Assembly: GCA_027051905.1 (NCBI GenBank)
Contig: JALUGO010000004.1
Span: forward strand, 1 to 55,341
From: Desulfurobacteriaceae bacterium
GTDB lineage: Bacteria > Aquificota > Aquificia > Desulfurobacteriales > Desulfurobacteriaceae
Length of the DNA stretch: 55,341 bases
Reading direction: 5' to 3'
Made by a program: the position numbers and the translations under genes. The notes under the pieces are model-generated. The model was not told the origin of the DNA, did no database searches, and saw only the letters and a list, made by a program, of their open reading frames with translations. The first letter of the stretch is position 1, and each line of letters starts with the position of its first letter. Below are positions 8,169 to 16,763 of the stretch, one piece after another.

Positions 8169-9617
8169 ATGGTTAGCGTTATACTGCTGCTGCCGCTTTT
8201 GGGAGCTCTCTTTGTGGCTCTCTGCAGGAGCGAGGAGAGGGTTAAGTGGATAGCCCTTTTTACAACCGGTTTAACCTTCCTCCTTTCACTATACGTTCTC
8301 TTTAACTACGATATCTCCAAAGGTGGTTTCCAGTTTATAGACTACGGCTCCTGGCTTCCTACGTTTTCAATAAAGTATAAAGTTGGTGTTGACGGCCTCA
8401 GCCTCATAATGCTCATAATGACAACTCTCATCTCTTTTATTGCCGTTCCTTCTGCCTGGAGGTATATAGACCGGAGGAAGAAGCTCTTTTACGGCCTTCT
8501 CCTTCTTCTTGAAACAGCAATGATTGGAGTTTTTGTCTCCTTAGATCTTCTCCTCTTTTACATCTTCTGGGAAGCGATGCTCATCCCTATGAGCCTTATA
8601 ATCGGTGTTTGGGGAGGAGAAAGGAGAATCTACTCCGCCTTAAAGTTCTTCATCTACACCTTTGCGGGAAGTATCTTCCTTCTTGTTGGAATGGTTGTCC
8701 TTGTAATTGTTTACGGCTCCGTTACCGGCAACTTCACCTTTGATATTCTCCAGCTATCCCACTTTAAACTTCCACTTGAGCTTCAGAAGTGGCTCTTCTG
8801 GGCATTTTTCATCGCCTTTGCCGTTAAAGTTCCTGTCTTTCCCTTCCATACATGGCTTCCAGATGCCCACGTTGAGGCGCCAACTCCCGGCAGTGTCATC
8901 CTTGCCGGAGTTCTCCTTAAAATGGGAACCTACGGCTTTTTAAGGTTTTCACTTCCCTTCTTCCCTGATGCTTACAGGCTCTACGCTCCCGTTATCTTTA
9001 TTCTGGGAATTATTGCCATCATCTACACAGCCCTTGTTGCCCTCGTTCAGGAAGATGTTAAGAAGATTGTTGCCTACAGCTCCGTTTCCCACATGGGATT
9101 TGTGATGATAGGCCTTTTCTCACTGAACGTTCAGGGAATTGAGGGGGCAATCTTCCAGATGCTCAACCACGGCCTTGTTTCAGCTGCCCTCTTCTTCATC
9201 GTTGGAGCTATCTATGAAAGACTTCATACAAGGAAAGTTGAGAAAATGGGAGGACTTGCTTCCTTTGCTCCTAAACTTGCAGCCCTTGCAATGCTATTTA
9301 CTATGGCTTCTGTAGGTCTTCCAGGAACAAGCTCCTTCATAGGTGAGTTCCTTACTATTCTTGGCGGTTACAGAGCTGCCCACTGGGTCGGTTACCTTAT
9401 GGCTCTTGGGGTTATCTTCGGTGCTGCCTACATGCTCTACATGTATAGAAACGTTTTCTTCCTTGAACCTAAAGTTCTCTCCTTCAAAGACCTTGACCTG
9501 AGGGAGTTTTTAGCCCTTGGATTTATAGCCCTTCTCGTTATCTGGTGGGGGTTTAACCCTGAGTTTATTATGAAGTTTATTCACGGCTACACAGCTTCGC
9601 TTCTTGGGGGAGTTTAA
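8169..9617 (+). CDS. nuoM: NADH-quinone oxidoreductase subunit M
   Basis: NuoM is the middle antiporter-like proton-pumping subunit of complex I. The 482-aa, roughly 14-helix product shows FYIFWEAMLIPMSLIIG with the essential Glu and FHTWLPDAHVEAPTPGSVILAG. The ATG is preceded by AGGGG. The stop is immediately followed by the nuoN start codon. Confidence 0.96.
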   Translation: MVSVILLLPLLGALFVALCRSEERVKWIALFTTGLTFLLSLYVLFNYDISKGGFQFIDYGSWLPTFSIKYKVGVDGLSLIMLIMTTLISFIAVPSAWRYIDRRKKLFYGLLLLLETAMIGVFVSLDLLLFYIFWEAMLIPMSLIIGVWGGERRIYSALKFFIYTFAGSIFLLVGMVVLVIVYGSVTGNFTFDILQLSHFKLPLELQKWLFWAFFIAFAVKVPVFPFHTWLPDAHVEAPTPGSVILAGVLLKMGTYGFLRFSLPFFPDAYRLYAPVIFILGIIAIIYTALVALVQEDVKKIVAYSSVSHMGFVMIGLFSLNVQGIEGAIFQMLNHGLVSAALFFIVGAIYERLHTRKVEKMGGLASFAPKLAALAMLFTMASVGLPGTSSFIGEFLTILGGYRAAHWVGYLMALGVIFGAAYMLYMYRNVFFLEPKVLSFKDLDLREFLALGFIALLVIWWGFNPEFIMKFIHGYTASLLGGV

Positions 9618-11060
9618 ATGGAGCTTAACGTAAAGCTGCTCTTTCCTGAGTTTTTCGTTCTAACGGCTGCCGTTGTGGGGATACTAATTGACCTTCTTCT
9701 TCCAAAGAGGATGAAGAACGGTTTCTTCGCCACGTTTTCGGTTTTTGTCCTGTTTATCTGTGTCTTCCTCGTTCTCTTCTCATCACCCTTTGTTCCAGAA
9801 GAGGCCTTCAACGGCTTTGTGAAGAAAGACCTTTTAACCGGCCTTTCACAGGTTCTTATACTCTTTTCCTCTCTGATTGCCGTTTTTGTCAGCTACGGCT
9901 TTCTGAAGAAGTTTGATACAGACTACGTAGGTGAGTTCTACTATACGCTCCTCTTTGCCGTTTTTGGTGCAATGTTAATGGTTTCTGCTAACGAACTTGC
10001 AACTCTTTTTGTTTCTTTAGAGGTTATGTCCATCTCTGTCTACATCCTTTCAGCCCTTTTCAGGAAAGACTACAGAGGTAAGGAGGCAGCTCTTAAATAC
10101 TTCATAATGGGTTCTGTGGGAGCTGCCGTTATCGTCTATGGCTTTGCACTCCTTTACGGTCTTTCAGGTTCAACACTTTACGGAGAGGTTGGTAGAGCAA
10201 TTTCTACGCTCTCTTTTCCCGTTCTCCTCTCTTTAGCCCTTGTCATTTCGGGATTTCTCTTTAAACTTGGGGCAGTTCCATTCCACGGCTGGACGCCAGA
10301 CGTTTACCACGGAGCTCCCACTCCCGTAACCCTCTTTATGGGAGCTGTTGTCAAAATTGCTGCCTTTGTTGCTCTTCTTAAGCTCTTCTATCCGGTTTTC
10401 CTTCCGCTTGTCTCTGAGTGGGGAGAGGTCTTTGCTGTTATAGGCGTTGTTTCCGCCTTTGCTGGAGCTCTCATGGCGCTCCGCCAGGAAAATGTTAAGA
10501 GAATGCTTGCCTACTCTGCAATTTCCCATACCGGCGTTGTTCTAACAGCCCTTGTTTCCGTTCCTGCTGTTGCAGTTTTCTCAGTTCTCTTCTACTTATT
10601 TGCCTACGCTTTTATGACAGTTGCGGCCTTCGGTTTCGTCTCCCTTTTAACGGAAAATGGCTTTAAAGGAGAGAACCTCTCAGATTGGAGGAACCTCTAC
10701 GGGAAGTCTCCGTTTCTTGCCTTATCGCTGGTCGTTATCTTCATGTCTCTGGCCGGAATTCCACCTCTCTTTGGCTTCTGGGCTAAGTTCTACATCCTTG
10801 TTGCCCTTGTTAAGGTAGGAAAGGTGGGAATTGCTGTTGCCATACTTGTTGCCAGTGTCATCTCCCTCTACTTCTACCTAAGACCTGTTGTCTACGCCTT
10901 TATGAGGAAGGGTGAGGCTGTTCTTCCTCCTGTTGAGCCCTTTGAGCTTGGAGCCGTTGCCGTTACTGTTCTTTTCCTGATAATCTTTGGCCTCTTTCCT
11001 GAGCTCATCTCTCAGGCTTCAATCTTTGCCCTCAGCTCCTTCCTCAGGGGGATAATTTGA
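9618..11060 (+). CDS. nuoN: NADH-quinone oxidoreductase subunit N
   Basis: NuoN is the third antiporter-like membrane subunit of complex I. It is 480 aa with about 14 predicted helices. It carries the SLEVMSISVYILSAL segment with the conserved Glu, PFHGWTPDVYHGAPTPVTLFMG, and a discontinuous-helix lysine region. It starts directly after nuoM and its stop overlaps the selA TTG start (TTGA). This closes the complex I gene set in the window; nuoA-D must lie upstream of the window or elsewhere. Confidence 0.95.
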   Translation: MELNVKLLFPEFFVLTAAVVGILIDLLLPKRMKNGFFATFSVFVLFICVFLVLFSSPFVPEEAFNGFVKKDLLTGLSQVLILFSSLIAVFVSYGFLKKFDTDYVGEFYYTLLFAVFGAMLMVSANELATLFVSLEVMSISVYILSALFRKDYRGKEAALKYFIMGSVGAAVIVYGFALLYGLSGSTLYGEVGRAISTLSFPVLLSLALVISGFLFKLGAVPFHGWTPDVYHGAPTPVTLFMGAVVKIAAFVALLKLFYPVFLPLVSEWGEVFAVIGVVSAFAGALMALRQENVKRMLAYSAISHTGVVLTALVSVPAVAVFSVLFYLFAYAFMTVAAFGFVSLLTENGFKGENLSDWRNLYGKSPFLALSLVVIFMSLAGIPPLFGFWAKFYILVALVKVGKVGIAVAILVASVISLYFYLRPVVYAFMRKGEAVLPPVEPFELGAVAVTVLFLIIFGLFPELISQASIFALSSFLRGII

Positions 11061-12439
11061 GGGAGCTCTACCGCAAAATCCCTAAAGTTGACAGATTCCT
11101 TCAGGATGAAGAGCTCCTTGAAATCCTTGACGGGAAACCTCCCTTCTTTCTGAAAAAGGCAGTTGATGCGGTTTTAACCCGTTTAAGGGAGAAAATTGCA
11201 ACGGGAGAGGTGGAGGACTTCTCCTACGAGGAGTTAAAAGAGGAGGTAAAAAGAGAGCTCCTCTCGCTCCTCAGGCCTAAACTCCACAAAGTTATAAATG
11301 CAACCGGCGTTGTTCTCCATACAAATTTAGGGAGAGCTCCCATCTCTCCCTCGGTTGCAGAACACCTGAAAGAGATAATCACAGGCTACTCAAACCTTGA
11401 GTACGACCTTGAAAAGGGAAAACGGGGGCTTCGCTACAGAAACCTTGAGTGGATACTGAGAGAGCTTACAGGAGCTGAAGACGTTTGCGTTGTAAACAAC
11501 AATGCCGGTGCAGTTCTCCTTGTCCTCTCAGCCCTTGCAAAGGGAAAAGAAGTAATAGTTTCAAGAGGAGAGCTCATAGAGATAGGGGGCTCTTTCAGAA
11601 TTCCAGACGTTATGGAACAGAGCGGAGCTCTCCTGAAAGAGGTTGGAACCACCAACAAAACCCATCCATGGGACTACGAAAACGCCATAAACGAGAACAC
11701 AGCCCTCCTTATGAAAGTTCACACCAGCAACTACAGGATTTTAGGCTTTACAGAGTCTGTATCAACAAAAGAGCTCGTTGAGATTGGCCGTAAATACGGA
11801 ATCCCTGTTTATGAAGACCTTGGAAGCGGTAGCTTCATAGACGTTACAAAGTTAGGACTTTCCTACGAGCCCACAGTTCAGGACGTTTTAAAGAGCGGCG
11901 TTGACGTTGTCTCTTTCAGCGGCGATAAACTCCTTGGGGGTGCCCAGGCCGGGATAATACTGGGGAAGAAGGAGCTCCTCCAGAAAATAAAGAAACACCC
12001 TCTCAACAGAGCCCTCAGAATAGACAAAATGACCCTTGCAGTTCTTGAAGCAACTCTTATCTACTACCTAAATGAAACCCTGGCAATTAAAGAAATCCCT
12101 GTCTGGAAACTTCTTTCACAAAAACCTGAAGAAGTAAAATTCAAAGCTAAAAAACTGGTAAAGATCCTAGAAAACGAGGGTTTTCCAGGAAATGTTAAAA
12201 TTTTTAAAGATAGAAGCGAAATAGGTGGAGGAGCACTTCCCCTACAAACACTTCCAACTTACTGTGTGAGAGTAGAGGTGAAGGGACTTTCCGCCCATGA
12301 AATTGACAGAAAAATGAGGAACCTATACCCACCAGTCGTTGGAAGAATAAAAGACAAAAGTTACCTGATTGACATGTTTACTGTCTTCGAAAAGGAAATT
12401 CCAATAATAGCCAGCCATCTCCTGAATCTGGAGCCATAA
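11057..12439 (+). CDS. selA: L-seryl-tRNA(Sec) selenium transferase
   Basis: SelA is a PLP enzyme that converts seryl-tRNA(Sec) to selenocysteinyl-tRNA(Sec) using selenophosphate. The 460-aa product has an N-terminal four-helix region (IPKVDRFLQ), the VINATGVVLHTNLGRAP segment and the PLP-lysine motif SFSGDKLLGGAQAG with Lys291. The start is a TTG overlapping the nuoN stop (TTGA) with AGGGGGA just upstream; the homologous N-terminus confirms it. The last 350 bases are clearly more A-rich than the rest of the gene. The presence of selA implies selenoproteins in this organism, for example a formate dehydrogenase, but none is seen here. Co-transcription with nuo is inferred from the overlap. Confidence 0.96.
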   Translation: MRELYRKIPKVDRFLQDEELLEILDGKPPFFLKKAVDAVLTRLREKIATGEVEDFSYEELKEEVKRELLSLLRPKLHKVINATGVVLHTNLGRAPISPSVAEHLKEIITGYSNLEYDLEKGKRGLRYRNLEWILRELTGAEDVCVVNNNAGAVLLVLSALAKGKEVIVSRGELIEIGGSFRIPDVMEQSGALLKEVGTTNKTHPWDYENAINENTALLMKVHTSNYRILGFTESVSTKELVEIGRKYGIPVYEDLGSGSFIDVTKLGLSYEPTVQDVLKSGVDVVSFSGDKLLGGAQAGIILGKKELLQKIKKHPLNRALRIDKMTLAVLEATLIYYLNETLAIKEIPVWKLLSQKPEEVKFKAKKLVKILENEGFPGNVKIFKDRSEIGGGALPLQTLPTYCVRVEVKGLSAHEIDRKMRNLYPPVVGRIKDKSYLIDMFTVFEKEIPIIASHLLNLEP

Positions 12440-14421
12440 TGAGACCCTTTGTATGGTTGATAATATTTCTTTCGTTCTTTTCCCAAACATTCTCACAGGA
12501 ACTCTACTCTTATTACTTACTTTCTCAAGAACTTCAGGTTCTCTCCGCAACAAAAGAAGGCATTCCCTACTCTGATGTTCCAAGATACACAAGAATAATC
12601 ACAAAAAAAGAAATAGAAAGATGGGGAGTCAAAAATCTTTTTGAACTGTTAGATAGGCTTCCTGAATTTTACTACTGGAGAAGTTATTTTGGACTTAAAG
12701 CCGTAGGTGCCTTCGGTTTAAGGCAGAGCTACTTTTCAGAAAAGATCCAGGTTTTAATAGATGGCTTACCTGTTATGGATCCCTCCAACGGCTCCTCATT
12801 CAGTGTTAACGACATATTTTCCCTTGCAAACGTTAAACAGGTAGAAATAATTTATGGCCCTATGACCTCTCTTTACGGATTCAACGCCTCTTTAGCTGTC
12901 ATCAATCTGGTAACTTACAAACCCCAAGAAAAAATTCTGAACATTGAATCTTCCTTCAGTTCCGGTCACGACTCTTATCTGTCTTTTCTTAAAAGTTTCA
13001 CATCAGGTAAAACTTCTGGAATAATTGCTGTGAACTACATAGAGGAGAGATCTCCCCACAGAACATACACAGACTTTTTAGGCACCTCTTCTTCTTACGC
13101 TTCTTTTAGAAAGAACTTTTCTTATTACTTCAAAATCAACCACTCATCGGGAATTTACTTAAAGAGTTATGGAATTGATAGAGACGATAACTTTCCTTTA
13201 ACCCTTTCAAAAATGATATCCACAGATAATTCTTACACAGATAGAAGTGGATTCATAAATAGGATCGGATTTGAAAAGAAAAGTAATAGTTTAAAACTGA
13301 ATTTTTTTCTAGATTACAACCAATTCTATCTTGAGCGTGGCTACAACTTCTGCCCATTCAATCATAGCATCTGTAGAAACATTCCTATTTTAAATGGAAA
13401 TGAACCCATAGCAGTGGAGAAAAGATACGTAAAAAACCCTGGAATTGGTTTTCTTCTTATTAAAGACTTTGAGTCTTATGGAAAACTGTTCGTAGGCACA
13501 AACTACAGAGAAGCCAAACTTTACAAAACAGAACTCTACGCAAACTTTCTACCATCATCTGTAAATCTTTCAAATTTATCTAAAACAATTGTATATAACA
13601 AAGTGGTAAACTTGCCGGAAAGCGAGAAAATCCTGACACCTCATCTTAGATCCACATTTTCACCATACATACAATACTTATTCAGAAATGGAAATTATTC
13701 TATCCTATTAAACGGAAGGTGGAACAAGACCAACGATACAGGAACCCATTGGAGTTATTCCCTTTCTATTTTAAGGAAAATAAAAAATTTCAACCTGAAA
13801 TTAAACACAGGTAGAGCTATAAGAATCCCTTCATTCGAAGAAATGTATATTAAAAACAATCCAATACTTAAAGGAAACCCCAATCTAAAAGTAGAAAAAG
13901 CTGACTCACTCATGCCCTCTCTTGAATACAGAAAGAACAATCTGTCAATTTCCGGTTTAGTTTACTTTTATTGGTTCAGAAATTTTATATACAAACAGAA
14001 AATCTCCAACACCACATATCAGTGGAACAATGCATCTTCAACCGTCAAAACAAAAGGAATCTCTCTATCGATCAAAAAAAGACTTTTCAACAATTACGAG
14101 TTAGAAGTGACAGGAGAAAGAATTTTCAGTATAAGCGGCTTATCATGTGACTATTTCGAATATCCAAAGAAAAAGCTAACTTTAGGAATTACTTACTACA
14201 ATAGCAAAGTTACCGTTAATTCCCTATTTCTTGCTTACTCAAAGGCCTCCTCCCAAATCCCCAGCTTTAACAGAATGGATTTTAATATCCTAGTTAAATT
14301 AACTGAAAGGCAAAATCTATCCATATCTGTTAAAAATCTGCTTAATAAAAAGATTTACTATGAAAACAGAATTCCAGGAGAAGAGAGAACTTTATGGTTA
14401 AGCTGGCAATTTTCCTACTAG
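12439..14421 (+). CDS. TonB-dependent outer-membrane receptor
   Basis: This 660-aa protein has a signal peptide (residues 1-19, cleaved near TFSQ) and a plug domain at about residues 40-155, recognised by LPEFYYWRS, QVLIDGLPVMDP and VEIIYGPMTSLYG. A long aromatic-rich 22-strand-type barrel follows and ends in a terminal tyrosine. Such receptors take up siderophores, cobalamin, metals or other ligands using TonB energy. No exbB, exbD or tonB is in the window. The start codon overlaps the selA stop (TAATG). The next two genes encode a periplasmic binding-like protein and a diguanylate cyclase, which suggests ligand sensing or uptake linked to c-di-GMP. Base composition is markedly A-rich compared with genes on either side. 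Confidence 0.88.
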   Translation: MRPFVWLIIFLSFFSQTFSQELYSYYLLSQELQVLSATKEGIPYSDVPRYTRIITKKEIERWGVKNLFELLDRLPEFYYWRSYFGLKAVGAFGLRQSYFSEKIQVLIDGLPVMDPSNGSSFSVNDIFSLANVKQVEIIYGPMTSLYGFNASLAVINLVTYKPQEKILNIESSFSSGHDSYLSFLKSFTSGKTSGIIAVNYIEERSPHRTYTDFLGTSSSYASFRKNFSYYFKINHSSGIYLKSYGIDRDDNFPLTLSKMISTDNSYTDRSGFINRIGFEKKSNSLKLNFFLDYNQFYLERGYNFCPFNHSICRNIPILNGNEPIAVEKRYVKNPGIGFLLIKDFESYGKLFVGTNYREAKLYKTELYANFLPSSVNLSNLSKTIVYNKVVNLPESEKILTPHLRSTFSPYIQYLFRNGNYSILLNGRWNKTNDTGTHWSYSLSILRKIKNFNLKLNTGRAIRIPSFEEMYIKNNPILKGNPNLKVEKADSLMPSLEYRKNNLSISGLVYFYWFRNFIYKQKISNTTYQWNNASSTVKTKGISLSIKKRLFNNYELEVTGERIFSISGLSCDYFEYPKKKLTLGITYYNSKVTVNSLFLAYSKASSQIPSFNRMDFNILVKLTERQNLSISVKNLLNKKIYYENRIPGEERTLWLSWQFSY

Positions 14422-15125
14422 TCTTTGCATTTGAAGTATCTTCTCACGCCGCTGATGTTTGCATAGTTAACAGTTATTCCATACCTCCAGCCAGAAGGGT
14501 TGAAACAAGAGTTCAAGAAATCCTGAAAAAACACGGTCACAGAATTGTAAACAGAAACTGTAGGGTGAAAATTCTGATAGGAACACCTGCAATAGTAGAA
14601 GAACTTAAAAAATCAAGCGCATACAAAAAAGTTTACTCCTTTGTTCTATTCCCTGAAAAGTTTGGCTTAGAAAAGGAAAAAAATTTTTATGGAGTTAGAG
14701 TATTTCCTCTACCGGAAAAAACTTATAAAAGACTGATAAGGAAATTATATCTTGAAAAGAAAAAAGTGGCAGTACCTATTAGTGATAGCATGATATCAAT
14801 TGCAAAAATATATCTTCCTGAGGATACATTTTCAATCATACCTTTCAACAACTCACCAATGGAAATCTTTGGTTCTCTACTTAAATATAAATACGTTTAT
14901 ATATTCCCAGATCCTAAGATTCTAAAACTCGTAAACATTACGAACTTAGTAAACTTTTGCAAAGACAACAACTTAATCATCTTTTCAGGGCTAGGTGATT
15001 TATCAAAATTTGACCTTGACTACGTTGATAAAATAGACTATGAAAAATTAGCTGAGGAATTGGTTTTCTTGGTAGAAAACGATTCAGGAAAAAGAATACT
15101 ACCTTGTCCCTGTAAAGAGGAATGA
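14394..15125 (+). CDS. periplasmic ABC_sub_bind-like protein
   Basis: This is a 243-aa secreted protein with a signal peptide (residues 1-19, cleavage after SSHA). The mature part has alternating beta/alpha segments such as VKILIGTPAIVEELKK, GVRVFPLPEKTY and KYVYIFPDP. These resemble the two-lobed periplasmic binding fold of the ABC_sub_bind (TrpX-like, PF04392) family; I assign this by pattern only. It overlaps the receptor gene by 28 bases and the diguanylate cyclase gene by an ATGA junction, with no ABC permease or ATPase nearby. A role as a ligand sensor feeding the cyclase is plausible but inferred. The C-terminus carries a CPC motif. Confidence 0.6.
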   Translation: MVKLAIFLLVFAFEVSSHAADVCIVNSYSIPPARRVETRVQEILKKHGHRIVNRNCRVKILIGTPAIVEELKKSSAYKKVYSFVLFPEKFGLEKEKNFYGVRVFPLPEKTYKRLIRKLYLEKKKVAVPISDSMISIAKIYLPEDTFSIIPFNNSPMEIFGSLLKYKYVYIFPDPKILKLVNITNLVNFCKDNNLIIFSGLGDLSKFDLDYVDKIDYEKLAEELVFLVENDSGKRILPCPCKEE

Positions 15126-16333
15126 AAAGCTTTAGAAGACTTTTAGCCCTACAGGTAGCAATCCTGATCGTAGGCATTCTGACATTTATTACCTTTTCAG
15201 GAATATCAATATTGAAACTCGCCTCTATCTATGAGAAAAAGCATTTGAGTCAAATTTCCACAATTCTTGCAAAGAACATTAAACTGATAACGGAGCTATA
15301 CCCCAACAAATACCTGATCAAAGAGACAATGAAAAAAGTCGTAAACGAAATTCCCGCTTTAGATGGTATATGCTTTCTTAACGAGAGTAAAGAATTCTGC
15401 TATCCGAAACACCTGATAGGCAAAGTTAGATGCAAAAAAGAATACGAAATAGCGCAACTTTCTGAAGATAATATATATATATGCATACCAATATATGAAG
15501 AATATGCAACTCAATTCCTTGAAAAGAAAAAAGAGGGTTACTTTGTTGCAGTTTTTAACAATAAACATATAAATCAATTCAAAAACTTTTGGATACTAAC
15601 GGGCATATTAATTTCTATGTTTTTCTTAATCACTGGCATACTGGTAATAGTATCAATATGGATAGACGTCAATGTGGACTTTAACAAACTAAGAAAATTC
15701 ATATCTGAACTTAAAAGCAACATCAAACAAAGCGACATGAATATCAACGATTTTAAGGTAGAAGAAATTAGAAGAACAGCAGAACTTATACTAAAACTCA
15801 CAGAAAAGATATCAAAGTTAAACGATCGTATAAAAAAGCTTGCCATAACTGACCCTCTTACAGGACTTTTCAATAGAAACTACATCAACATGTTCATAAA
15901 GACAAGCTACATTCCTCTTTGGAAGAGAAGGAAATTTCCCTTAACTGTGGCTATTCTAGATATAGATAACTTCAAATCCATAAATGATATTTACGGACAT
16001 ATGAAAGGAGATGAAGTCCTCAAGAAATTTGGACAAATAATCAGGAAAACAATCAGAAACAGCGACATACCTATCCGTTTCGGTGGAGAAGAGGTTCTCA
16101 TAATATTTCCCTCCCCTACTAAAGAACAGGCTTTAACAGCCATTAAAAGAATTAGAGAGCAATTAATAAAGGAAAATTTTGGAATAGGCAGACCTGTAAC
16201 ATTCAGCTCTGGACTATCCGGTTTTCCTTCAGATATAGATAGCCCTGGTGACTTAGAAAAACTAATAGAAATTGCAGACCAAAGACTTTATAAAGCTAAG
16301 AAACTAGGAAAGAACAGAGATATTATAGATTAG
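15122..16333 (+). CDS. membrane-bound diguanylate cyclase (GGDEF domain)
   Basis: This 403-aa protein makes the second messenger c-di-GMP. TM1 is at about 9-33, a periplasmic sensor region of about 120 residues follows, TM2 is at 157-182, then a short helical linker and a C-terminal GGDEF domain from about residue 240 (ITDPLTGLFNRNY). The active-site motif reads GGEEV at 321-325, a permitted variant that keeps the catalytic third and fourth positions. The inhibitory I-site RxxD is present as RNSD at 312-315, five residues upstream. The sensor region holds four cysteines (84, 93, 104, 121), which could bind metal or respond to redox. The start overlaps the previous stop as ATGA. The gene is A-rich. 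Confidence 0.93.
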   Translation: MKSFRRLLALQVAILIVGILTFITFSGISILKLASIYEKKHLSQISTILAKNIKLITELYPNKYLIKETMKKVVNEIPALDGICFLNESKEFCYPKHLIGKVRCKKEYEIAQLSEDNIYICIPIYEEYATQFLEKKKEGYFVAVFNNKHINQFKNFWILTGILISMFFLITGILVIVSIWIDVNVDFNKLRKFISELKSNIKQSDMNINDFKVEEIRRTAELILKLTEKISKLNDRIKKLAITDPLTGLFNRNYINMFIKTSYIPLWKRRKFPLTVAILDIDNFKSINDIYGHMKGDEVLKKFGQIIRKTIRNSDIPIRFGGEEVLIIFPSPTKEQALTAIKRIREQLIKENFGIGRPVTFSSGLSGFPSDIDSPGDLEKLIEIADQRLYKAKKLGKNRDIID

Positions 16334-16656
16334 CCAATTTCATCTCTAACATCTTCATAAGTTTTATATTCCTCATTTTTGAGAATAGAATCAATAAATT
16401 TATCGATATCATCTCTATCCAGGAATGTTCCCATTAGAAGCCTTCCGGTATATTCATCGTTTTTTATTTCCCAGAACATGTAAAAGTCGGGATAAACTTG
16501 TTTTAACTGTTTGTAGGCCACTCCATATTTGCTCGGTTTATTGGGATTTTGCTCTAAAAAGAAATGATTAGGAGCTACAACTATTCTTAATAGCTCTACT
16601 CCGCTTTTTGTAACTACTTTTTGAAGTCGCAGTTCATGACTCTCTTTTACTCTCAT
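16330..16656 (-). CDS. conserved-looking hypothetical protein, 108 aa
   Basis: I do not recognise this protein. It is 108 aa, soluble, with mixed alpha/beta character, no signal peptide, no cysteines and an acidic C-terminal helix. It has a strong ribosome-binding site (GGAGGGAGAG) before its ATG, which supports real expression. It converges with the diguanylate cyclase gene, overlapping its stop by four bases, so no terminator fits between them. Base composition is A-rich like the three genes on the other strand. Confidence 0.65.
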   Translation of the reverse strand: MRVKESHELRLQKVVTKSGVELLRIVVAPNHFFLEQNPNKPSKYGVAYKQLKQVYPDFYMFWEIKNDEYTGRLLMGTFLDRDDIDKFIDSILKNEEYKTYEDVRDEIG

Positions 16657-16723
16657 CTCTCCCTCCTGGATAAAGTTAAATTTTTATTTTTGAGTTTAAA
16701 AAGGTTTCAGAAATATAAAAGAG

Positions 16724-16750
16724 AAAGGGGTTGCAGACGGCAACCCCCTT
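16724..16750 (-). terminator. candidate intrinsic terminator after the LysM gene
   Basis: An inverted repeat with arms GGGGTTGC and GCAACCCC, around a five-base loop, lies 14 bases past the LysM gene stop. Read on the minus strand it is followed by a pyrimidine-rich, T-rich tract (CCTTTCTCTTTTATATTT). The rest of the 107-base gap (16,657-16,763) is A/T-rich leader for the 108-aa gene, with no clear promoter. Confidence 0.6.
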
Positions 16751-16763
16751 AAAATAAAGGCTG

